Below are positions 36,601 through 45,496 of a stretch of 64,000 bases of DNA, one piece after another. A model generated the notes under the pieces. The model was not told the origin of the DNA and did no database searches. It worked only from the letters and a program-made list of their open reading frames with translations. Source of the stretch: Heterotrichella gracilis (taxonomy: Eukaryota > Sar > Xanthophyceae > Tribonematales > Xanthonemataceae); the NCBI GenBank assembly GCA_032358255.1, contig JAULBX010012874.1, forward strand, positions 1 through 64,000, given 5' to 3'. The first letter of the stretch is position 1. Each line of letters opens with the position of its first letter. The translations under genes were made by a program, and so were the position numbers.

Positions 36601-39600
36601 AAACCCTCCGCAACCGAATGTAAACACACGTGAGAGGTCCTAGGTCCCACCTGCACCAGAACCTCTTCTCGAAGATTGCCGAGCAGATCATTGCCCCGAA
36701 TGTGATGAGCAGCAGCAGCCAGGATGACAGCGCTGCGCTGTTGGGCAGGTGCCAGCACTCCTCCCAGATGAGGATGACGTAGAACAGGGCAAACAGGAAC
36801 CAGGGGCCGTACTGCTCGGCTGCAGGGGGAGGAGAGAGCTGTGGGCGGGGTGGTGGCGGGGTGGAGGGAGGTCCATTTTAGGCAATACCACTCGAATTGT
36901 GTGCCACATCAACATTACCCCATGGCATGGGTTCCGCTCCCCATCACAAAGCAGGTTGACCACTCGTAGGGTCCAAGAATTTAGGGTTTAGGTCTCCCTG
37001 GGCCATTTGGGCAGCTGCCCCCCCCTGCTGAGGCGCCACTAATTAGGGTCTAGGGTTCCAAGATCTAGGGTTTAGGCCCACTGACCTGTCTCCCTGGGCC
37101 ACTTCATGAGCTGCGCCCCCCTGCTGAGTCGCCAGCGCTGCACCAGCTCCCCATAAATCATGAAGGGGCACACTGCAAAGGGGATTGGAAAAGAGGGGGG
37201 GATCAGGGGAGAAATGCGGTATGCAAGGGGATCCGGGGCCTAGGAGGGCCCACCGGCTGGGGAGGGATCTCCAAGAGGCACACTGCACCCCGACCATGCC
37301 GTGCACGGCGTGAGGAACATGACCGACCAGCAGTATGCCCACAACACCATCAGCATGGCTTTGTGGTCCCGGTCCTGGGGCCCTATCCCCAGAAACCCTA
37401 AGGGAAACCCTAGTACCCTACATTCTTGGGCCAGCCTACCCAAACCCTTGCAAAGGGACAACACCCAGCGCATGCAACGCACCTGCGCACCAGATCCGCC
37501 CCACAAATGGGTAGATGAAGAACATGACGGGCCACCAGTACGCCCAGAACACGTTCAGCATGGCGTTGTGGTCCCGATCCTGCGGCCCGATGAACAGCAG
37601 CAGCACCACCACCGCGTACACGTATGCCGTGAACTGGAAATTGATCTTCTCGGGCCACCAATCGCTGCGCAGGAAGGTGCGCAGGCGGGGGATGGAGCGG
37701 AGCAGATCGGAGCGCCAACGCGCGGCGCCCTGTGGAAGAGAAACAAATGAATAAAAGGCTACTGAAACCCTTGTCCAACCCTAAATAGAAATGCACACCA
37801 CTGGTGTGGGTGGGGCTTTAAACCCTATTTGAACCCTGTACGAATCCTGGTCAAAACCTGGTCCAATGCTGGCCACCAGGATGGAGCAGGCCACCACGTG
37901 GCGCCATGTGGGGGCACTCAAAACCCTAAACAGACGCTAAAGAAAGCCTATCAATATGGAGCAGAAAGCCCCCCACCCCCTACCGTTTCATTTCCAATCC
38001 CCTACCATATCAACCCCACACACCGCCGCCACTGGCCACCCACCTGCGCCGCGAACCAAAACACCTCCTCGGGAAGCTCCCTGACCGCTCCCGCACCACC
38101 ACCACCACCCGCCGCTGCCACCGCCGCCCCGCCCCCCACCACATTGCTGGCGGTCTGCTCCAGCCCCCTCCGCACCACCGTCTCAAGCTCACGCAGGTTG
38201 TTGGGGAAGGCATACGCCTCCAGCCGCAACACCGCTTCGGGTGACAGGGCGTAGGTCGGGGAGCCGGCTGCCTGGCGCTGCGCCAGGCCCCGCAGGAAGT
38301 AGCGCGCGTTGTCCATGATGTCGCGTGGGCGCACCCGCAATGGGGGGACCTATGCGGGGGAGGTTGATTAGGGTTTGATTAGGGTTGCCCTTGGAACTTT
38401 TTTGGGTTTTTTTGGGGAATTCTATTGGGTGCAAAAGGCTGGGGAGCAGGGTATCTATCGCTGCGCCAGGCCCCGCAGGAAGTAGAAAGCGTTGTCCATG
38501 ATGTCGCGGGGGCGCACCCGCAGCGGGGGGACCTGGGGGTGAGGGTTGATTAGGGCTTTCATTAGGGGCTTAAAAGGATGAAGGGACTTGCAAGGACTTA
38601 AAGTATATTGTGGTGGGAGAAGTACCTTCCGCTGTCTGAGGCAACACCAAAAGCCTAAACCGTAACCCAAACCCCATTGGTGACCGGATGCGTGCGGCAC
38701 TGGTGTGCCACTCAGCTAAGAGGCGTTTGGCAGGCGTGTAGTGCCGTAGTGGCATAACGACCAAACCCCAAACCTTAGAACCTGCATAATGCATAACCCA
38801 CCAGGATACCCAACCCAAAACCCTAAACCCTAACCCATCCCTACCTTGATGACTGTGAACAGCGAGTCGGGGAAGTTTGCCAGCTGGCGCTCCCCGGTGA
38901 CCAGGATGCGTGCGGCGCTGGTGTTGAACTCAGGGGGGCGGGGGTCATCCGGCAGGCGTGTGGTGACATAGGTCCCCTCCTGGAGCAACTGCTGGAGCTG
39001 GGGGACCAGGGAAGGGGGTGCCTGGGAGAAATCAGGAAGGGCATGAATGGGGAGGGTTAGGGTTTAGGGAGGCATAAGGGCTGTGATCTGCTGCTGGAGC
39101 TGGGGAACCAGGAGGCAGGTGGGCAGGGTAGGGGGGTGACAAAGAGGGTTTGCACGCGGGCGTTCCGCCACGTTTCCCAATCAGCAATTCCCACACCCTT
39201 CCCATCTTCCACTCCTGCAAGGGCACCTCACCAATTGGATGGTGGTGAGCAGCACAGGATAACCCCCCACAGCACGCACCCACCCCCCACCGCTCACCAG
39301 GTGGATGTTGTTGAGCAGCACCGTGCCCCTGCGCACCCAGTGCAGGAGCCCGCGCTTGCTGCCCCGCCCAAACAGCTCCGCACCGTTGCTGTCCAGCCTC
39401 TCACAGTAGAGCGCCACCATGGGCTGGTCATAGTCGGGGGAGCCAAAATGGATGAGCTCGGCGATGTTGTCCTTCTCGAGGCCAGGCTCGCCGAAAATGA
39501 GGACGGGCTTCCTGCAGGGAGGAGGGGGGGACTGAGTGTAATCCCTAGGGTTGTGCTAGGGTTTTCACTAGGGTTCTACTGTTGTCCTTTTCGAGGCAGG

Positions 39601-42238
39601 ATCGCCGAAAATGAGGACGGGCTTTCTGGACGGAGGTGGGAGGGGCGTGGGCGCAAACCCTAGGGTTCTTATTAGGGTTCTCACTAACATATTGCACTGT
39701 TTTCTTTGGGGGGGTTCACTGGCTGTGGGACGGAGCAGAACCCTAGGTTCCCACATGGCATCTTTGGAAACAATTTTGTAAAATAATAGTACAACCATGA
39801 CGACACTGGTACTATATTCCTGTGCTTTCGAAGGACACTCAGGTCAGGGGTTTTGATACCGCACCTAAATGGGTCCCTGGTTAGGATTTCGGGTTTAGGG
39901 TTTTGACCACCGCACCTGTCAGGGTCCCTGGATGCCTGCACAATCTGGCGCCTCAGCCTGTCTGCATACTTGGAGCTGCCCACTATGCCACGCTTGGGCG
40001 AGGAAACCCTATAGGGTTGAAGCATGACCTGCCGGTTCTGCTCCGTCTGTATGTGTGGGGTGGGGGGGTGGGTTAAGGGGGGCCATGGGTACGAAGGCAG
40101 TGGTGGGGACCATGGGATCGCGCTACACACGCCATGGTGGGTGGTGGGGGGGTGGGGGAAGGGTGGGACATGGACACGGTGGTGGTAGTGGTGGGTGGTG
40201 GTGGGTGGTACCCATAACATCGCCATAAATCCTCGCATACACCCTAAACACCCTACTTCCAGCGCCATCTAAACCCTAAACCCTAAACCCTAAACACCAA
40301 ACACCAAACACCCACCTCCAGTGCCTCCTCAGCCGCACACAGCTTTTCGGTCATCTGCATCACCAAAACCCTGAACACCCTACCTCCAGCGCGTCCCTAA
40401 ACCCCTGAACCCTCAATCGTGAACCCTAAACACCCACCTCCAACGCCTCCTCAGCCGCGGACAGCTTGTCAGTCATCTGCAGCACCACGTCGATGGCAAA
40501 CTGGGGGTTGCTGCGCGCGATGGGGGTCAGCTGATCCCGGGGAATGGACCACAGAGTGCAGGGACTGAGGGTCTCCACCACCAGGCCTGGTCTTTTTCTC
40601 AGGAGCTCTTCAAAGTTGACCACCCCGCCTGATCCCAGCTCCACCGCCTCGCCTGCACAATAGGTGGTAGTAGGTACGTGGATGCACGTGTTCCAGCAGT
40701 GTAGCCAGGTGCTCGGTGTTGGGTGGAGGGGACACATGGGTGGAGGGATTAGGGTTTAGGGTCTACAGGGTCTATTTCCCCCACCAAAACCATGGCTTCT
40801 TCATGAGCAATTATTTGTTTGTTTGTTTAGTTATGGTGGGGGAAGCCGGTGGTACATGTCCGTGTTAGGTGTGGACGGTCGTTGTGAGAGCCAGTGGGGT
40901 TTGCAGGTTGAGGCAGGCGATGTGTATGTGCCTCGCCTCGCCTCATGTGCACACGACAGCACAGTGCAGGCACCTGCATGAATGCACTGCCATACGTTTG
41001 TGCAAAGTACGCACGCCCCTTGGGGGTACAACAGGCACCACAACTAGCTGCCTACGCTGTCGACTATAATACCCTAGGTAGGGCTTCCTTCGTCCATCGA
41101 GCTCCCTCGCCAACCTCCTCAGTGTAAGCTGCAGTTATTGGCGAGGACGCTTGAGGGACAGAGGGAACCCTGCCAAGGGTATTATAGTAGACAGGGGTAT
41201 ACTAATAATACTGACCTACTAATATGTTAGTATTATTAGTATACCCCTGACAGCACTGGCAGCTAAACTGCGTCCCTGGATACCCTTGAGGGGAGTACGT
41301 GTTTTGCACATACCTGTGGCAATGCACACGTGTACATTCTCTACTGTTCTGGGGTACAGTACATCGACGCCCTGTTTGACGCCCAGGGTTACACTCTAGG
41401 GTGTTAGTAGGGTTTTCGGGGGGCATCCAGTCTCGCCTTATCTTGACTGGCAGGCGCACAGTGTGCCGATCAGCAGCTGATCACCGTGCATGCGTTGCAA
41501 GGTCTGGCTCAGGTTATGGTAGCAGTAGCCTATACAACATATGCACCAAGTGTACGCTTCACAAAACCCGGCCCTGTGCCTTGTTTAGACAAGGTTGTTG
41601 TTACCCATGCTTGGTAGCTGGCTACTCACCCAGCCGGGGTATTGTCAAGTAGAGCATGGACCCTAAGGAAACTGGTGGAACACGTTTATGTATGGAGTGG
41701 ACTGTAGCTGTGCAAGTAAATGGGGATGGAAGGCCTTGCACTGTGCAATAAGGTGGGAGAGCAACAGCAGTGTTGGCATACCTGAGGCTGGGTTGGTGGC
41801 TCGTACGCTCCCCTCCCTCACAATCAGGATAGCCTGAGGGATGGGCGTGCTGTCCGCCACCTTGACCCCCTCCTCCACCTGGTTTTGGTCCATCACTTGC
41901 AGCATCTGGGTGCACACTTGGGTGCTGTAGGACGAGAATGGAGCGATGCTTTGGAGCCATTCCAGGTCAGATGCGAGCTCAGGAGACAGCTCTGAGTCCT
42001 CATCGCCACTAGAAAGAACCGATGTGGCTCGTAGGGGAGAGGGTGTTCGCCTGACGAAGGCCTTGGTGGGCTTCGAGGGCGTGCGGAGGTACGGGACATG
42101 ATGGGTGATGGCGCAAGTAGAGGCAGGCGTTTTGGTTCGTGGGCGACAGGGCTGTGGCCTAGGACGAGGTAGGAACGCGGTGGAGGAACCAAGCTGCGTT
42201 GCTGGGGTTGTCAAGCACCCAGTGGCCATGATGGCCAT
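33684..42238 (-). CDS. Cyclic-nucleotide-binding / sigma-54-activator-like AAA+ / 4Fe-4S polyferredoxin membrane protein, 14 exons, 949 aa
   Basis: Exons (minus): 42238-41782, 40652-40438, 40046-39916, 39511-39298, 39021-38845, 38349-38044, 37729-37483, 37172-37086, 36819-36651, 36189-36104, 35946-35790, 35057-34957, 34697-34410, 33898-33684. Every junction keeps phase. Residues 1-60 look like a plastid transit peptide (MAIMATGCLTTPATQL). About 75-224 resemble a cNMP/Crp-type sensor (GEAVELGSGGVVNFEELL). About 268-485 follow bacterial sigma-54 activators (VLIFGEPGLEKD, ELFGRGS, VPPLRVRPRDIMDNA, FPNNLRELETVV). Residues 500-949 are a NapH/NosR-like membrane module with eight or nine TM segments and cysteine motifs CAVCPF, CRYLCPIGG, CTTYGC and the ferredoxin-like CVLCMDCLKACP. 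The role is unknown; redox sensing or electron transfer at a plastid membrane is an inference. The upstream GTG at 42286 was rejected in favour of ATG 42238. Confidence 0.82.
34200..34275 (-). repeat. Echo of exon 13 end (polyferredoxin gene)
   Basis: This is a copy of the 3' end and donor of the exon at 34410-34697 (CGCCCCGCCTCGTTGAGAAA, CAGGTCCTGGTAATGCGC). It lies in intron 13. Confidence 0.9.
34868..34915 (-). repeat. Echo of exon 12 end (polyferredoxin gene)
   Basis: GAACATGAGCGCTAGCTCAG and CCTCCATCGGC match the exon end at 34970-35010. It lies downstream of that exon in intron 12. Confidence 0.88.
35225..35735 (-). repeat. Array of echoes of the 4Fe-4S exon end
   Basis: Copies of the 3' end of exon 11, each with the donor and the cysteine-motif coding (CACCTGTGGGGGCAtGCCTT, GAGgCAGTCCATGCAcAGCA, CGCAGTTCCTGTTGTCCTG), occur at about 35371-35430, 35494-35555 and 35668-35735. 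A worn copy is near 35228-35265. The real exon end is at 35790-35850. The nearest copy is the closest match. Confidence 0.93.
36475..36545 (-). repeat. Echo of exon 9 end (polyferredoxin gene)
   Basis: CTGCACCAGAACCTTTTCTC and AAAGATTGCTGAGCAGATCA match 36650-36700. An internal part is deleted, then GCCAGGACAGCGCTG resumes the match. Confidence 0.9.
36990..37035 (-). repeat. Echo of exon 8 end (polyferredoxin gene)
   Basis: TCTCCCTGGGCCATTTGGGC and CCCCTGCTGAGGCGCCA repeat the exon end at 37090-37135. It lies downstream in intron 8. Confidence 0.85.
37300..37395 (-). repeat. Echo of exon 7 (polyferredoxin gene)
   Basis: A worn copy of exon 7 middle (37510-37600): AACATGACCGACCAGCAGTA, CAGCATGGCTTTGTGGTCCC. 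It lies downstream in intron 7. Confidence 0.9.
38459..38533 (-). repeat. Echo of exon 6 start, still open
   Basis: This is a near-perfect copy of the 5' edge of the exon at 38044-38349. It has an AG acceptor (CACCCCCAG) and about 25 uninterrupted codons reading VPPLRVRPRDIMDNAFYFLR. It lies upstream of the real exon and could be used as an alternative acceptor. Confidence 0.92.
38676..38742 (-). repeat. Echo of exon 5 (polyferredoxin gene)
   Basis: TTGGTGACCGGATGCGTGCG, GCACTGGTGT and GGCAGGCGTGT match the exon at 38893-38965. It lies downstream in intron 5. Confidence 0.85.
39085..39260 (-). repeat. Echoes of exon 5 start and exon 4 end
   Basis: CTGCTGGAGCTGGGGAACCA at about 39090-39112 repeats the start of exon 5. 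CACCTCACCAATTGGATGGT with GGTGAGCAGCAC at about 39226-39258 repeats the end of exon 4. Both lie in intron 4, on the sides expected for edge duplications. Confidence 0.8.
39570..39885 (-). repeat. Echoes of exon 4 start and exon 3 end
   Basis: TCGCCGAAAATGAGGACGGG at about 39601-39620, with flanking match from 39575, repeats exon 4's start. ACCGCACCTAAATGGGTCCC at about 39858-39877 repeats exon 3's end. Confidence 0.8.
40268..40370 (-). repeat. Telomere-like tract next to an echo of exon 2 end
   Basis: Four CCCTAAA units (to about 40295) and three CAAACAC units run directly into a copy of the exon 2 end (CCCACCTCCAGTGCCTCCTC, AGCCGCACACAGC). The real one is at 40432-40485. This is the clearest junction of telomere-like filler and an exon echo. 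Confidence 0.9.
41192..41249. repeat. Perfect inverted repeat in an intron
   Basis: The arms CAGGGGTATACTAATAATAC (41192-41211) and its reverse complement (41230-41249) enclose an 18-base loop. It lies in intron 1 of the large minus-strand gene. It could be a small transposon relic or a transcript hairpin. Confidence 0.9.
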
Positions 42239-42897
42239 GGTTTGATGGCAAAACACCGAAACACCGAGAAGGATCAGCGATGCCACACGATGGTGAACTC
42301 TCTTTGGAAGATACTATCGCCCCGGCAGCAACCAAGGCTAATAAATGCCTGATGCTCGGCAGAGATCGTAGCAGGAACCTATGATGGGGACACGCTCATT
42401 CTAGCTCTCGCACGAACGGCATGTGTGCCGATGACATATCGCCCAACAGGCGGTGTGACGTACAAAGGGCACTGCCACCACCAGCAACAACTATATACTG
42501 TGCTGGATCCAGATCTTCCTTTTACACCAACAACAGTCTGCCTGCCTTGTGTACACCTTTGGCGAGCTAAAACACCGTCACGTAGCCGTTTCGGAACTGG
42601 CCAGAAACCTAGCGTAGGGCAATGGTCCTCAATGCATGCATACGGTGTTTTAGCCTAGTTGAAGCCACCACAACAGCCCACAAAGCGGCAGTTTGTCGGC
42701 ACCTCACCCGACGAAAGCGCTCAACGATTCCCAACTGGTTCTTGACTGTGCTCAGGGCGTTTAAACTCAGCCACGAGGGTTGCCTGGTGCCTAACCCACT
42801 TGCTCTCTGTATATTCCTGCCGTACCTGTATTTGCTCCCTTACACGTCTTTGCACACCATGTGTTGAGCCAGTAACTGGTGGACTCACAGAGCCACC
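42239..42897. promoter_or_regulatory. Shared upstream region of a divergent gene pair
   Basis: About 660 bases separate the start codons of the 949-aa gene (-) and the 336-aa gene (+). Any promoters of both must overlap or adjoin here. I see no specific motif that I can defend. Confidence 0.4.
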
Positions 42898-44608
42898 ATG
42901 GCTATCAAGCTGCGCACGGCGTTCAGGCGGATACGGCACTATTTGAAGCACGATGTCAAGGAGATAATCAACCCCTCGCCCATGCCTAACCCTCCTGGCT
43001 ACGTGCCGCCCCCTCCAGCCACGTGGAAGCAGTTTTTCGAGGCGAGTGGCACGCTTGCTAGGTTTAAGGGGCGTTCCTATAGTTTGCCCACTGCTTTTGC
43101 TTGCATGGGATATGCATGCTTGTCTGGTTTGATGCGTGCCAAGGGTGTACCTATGTGTGGTACCGTATTTGTGCACGATATTGGTGTATGTGTGTGCGTG
43201 CACGCATATTATAAACCATGGCAGGGATCGCTGCCTGTGTGGGTGTGCAGTGCGTATGCATGGCGGTGTGCATGGTTTCAGCCCAGAGCTGCAGGGAAAT
43301 ATTTATGTGGGCGTAGCCATGGTGGCTAATCCTACCCTGCCTGTACGCATATGCATGGCAAGGGTCTGCGGGGTTCCCAGGCCCACCCTAGTTATTTTAG
43401 GATCTTCACCTTCCACATAACCCTAAACCCCTGACCTTTCACATAATACTACCACCTGTTTGCTGCAGGCGGCTCGCCTGGCATGGGATGACTACCTTGC
43501 CACCTGGCGCCCTGAGGAGGCGCCACCTGTACACCCGGACGCACAGCAGGGGCCACGGGAGCCAACCTGGACGGAGGAGATGGGTAGGTGTTGGGTTAGG
43601 GTTTAGGGTTTAAGGGTTAGGGTGCACACCAGGGAAACAGGTTTCGTGTGTAAGGTGTAGGACGGAAGACCATTGCAGCCAGGGTCACGGTTTAGGCTTT
43701 AACCAGCCGCACAATCCCTCAGCGCAAGCCGGACTTTCCGGGTTTCTGCTTAGGGTTCATCCAGCTAGGCCACAACCCTAAGCCCATGCTGCACTACCCA
43801 CCTTCCCGTGTTCCCACCCTCAACCCCCCACCAAACCCCACCCCTTTGTCCCGCAGAGTCTGTCTTGCAGGCAGGGGGCCGCAACCTCCAACCCGCGCTC
43901 AGCCGCCTGTACCAGTCTAAAGTGGGTGTGTTCAAAGACGCAGCCCAGAACTTCGTGGAGGGGTATCGGGAGGGCGTGGCTGCCTCGCATGCAGGGGAGG
44001 GGCTAGGGGGGGTGCTGGAGCAGGTGCTGGGGGGGATGCAGGGGCGGAGGGAGGAGGGGGGGGTGGGGGGTGGCAGTGCGGGTGGGTCAGAGGGGAATGC
44101 GGCAGTGCAGGGGGAGCAAACAGGGGTTGGAGGGATGGGTGGGGTGGGGAGTGGCGTGGGTCCTGGCCCCAACCAGCCAGGGGGTGCCACGTCAGCAGGT
44201 GGACAACCCAGGGAGGCGCACATGGCCGCCACATCACACGGTGATGTCAGCGGGCGGGTGGATGATGTTGGCACACTGCATGCTGATGTCAGCACACCGC
44301 ATGCTGGTGTCAACACACCACATGCTGATGTTAAAACATCGCATGCTGATGTCAGGGGGAGGGTGGACGATGTCAGCACACCGCATGCTGACGTGACCAG
44401 GCGGGTAGACGATGTCAGCACACCGCATGCTGGTGTCAGTGGGCGGGTGGATGATGTCAGCACACCGCATGCGCATGCTGATGTCAGCAACAGGGAAGCA
44501 GCAGGAGCGAAAGGGGAGGACCCTTTGAAGGGTGGTGGGGATGACACAAAAGGTGACGGGGTGCCCAGTGCAGGGGAACCAGGCCTGGGACAGGCACACA
44601 GACAATAG
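42898..44608 (+). CDS. Unknown 336-aa protein with C-terminal HADV/RVDDVSTP repeats, three exons
   Basis: Exons: 42898-43041, 43469-43583, 43857-44608, all in phase. Intron 1 uses a GC donor (TTCGAG|GCGAGT). The N terminus is basic (MAIKLRTAFRRIRHYLKHDV), then Pro-rich (PSPMPNPPGYVPPPPATWKQ). Next come RLAWDDYLATWRPEE and ESVLQAGGRNLQPALSRL with YQSKVGVFKDAAQNFVEGYR, which look like amphipathic helices. After a Gly-rich linker come about ten short repeats built on HADVS, STPHAGV and GRVDDVSTPH, encoded by CACACCGCATGCTGATGTCA units. I recognise no family. A mitochondrial or membrane-peripheral protein is possible given the basic, helical start, but this is only a guess. Confidence 0.6.
44224..44500 (+). 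repeat. Coding minisatellite
   Basis: Units around 21-27 bases (GCACACCGCATGCTGATGTC with alternating GGGCGGGTGGATGATGTCAG) repeat about ten times in frame in the last exon of the preceding gene. Confidence 0.9.
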
Positions 44609-45496
44609 CTCTAGCGCTTCAAAACCAGTTGTTTTAGCAAGGGTGTCATGCTTCTGCCACGCAACTGTATACAGGAACCAGCATTGTTGACACGCATTGG
44701 TGAGGCATCACCGCACTAGAGCTCAGCTACTGGGCCGAGCGAGGGGCCTGGCAAGGTGCAGGGTACTGCTTTCATTGTGTGCATGCAAACCGGTATAGCT
44801 TGCCAAGACACGTCCCTGGCTTTGTGCCTTGACGCAACAACTGTTACACAATATTAAAATATCTGATTGAATCTCATATATTACGCTTGGCAATGTCACA
44901 TGCATGTGACATGGGGGCCAGCGGCCACCGTGACTGTCAGAATCAACATGATATATTATATCCACGTGGATGGATGCCCAGTCTCTGCTGGCGGCATCCA
45001 ATTCATAATCTGCACCCAGACTCAGCCTGAGGCACAAGGAAAACAAGGAAAACACGCCCAAGGCGTGCTAGTACAGTGTCTAAACCGTTTCGCTTCCTCC
45101 ACACCTATCCAGCCATGGTCTGTTTACTGCTGCCAGCTGACGGGACATGTTTTCCAACACACACTTGACCAACTTGCAAAAAATGCAAAACATGGATGAG
45201 CAAACCCTCTTATAGGACTGGAAATTTATTTTGTTTTATTTCTTCTGTGCCGGACTATTATAATCAGTAAAGCCCTGGCTCACAGCTCCCCTCCTGAGGA
45301 GTCATACGCCCTGACCTGAGCGTGATTCCTCCCAGGCTGGCAGACAGCGCTTAGAGAGCGACACACACAAGGCTACTAGCGCTAGCCCACCAACCACCGA
45401 CCACCTTCCTCATATTATAAACCCCTCCTCAGGGCTGCACATCATTTGGCCAAGCACAAGCTTCCTTTGTGCCACAAATCCTCAAGGCAAGTGCTC
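44609..45496. other. Region between convergent gene ends
   Basis: No exon was recognised. It holds the 3' flanks of the 336-aa gene (+) and the dehydrogenase gene (-). Confidence 0.4.

Noticed and set aside
42239-42286. Upstream GTG start for the 949-aa gene
   Set aside because: Eukaryotic initiation at GTG is rare, and the ATG at 42238 begins a normal transit-peptide-like sequence.
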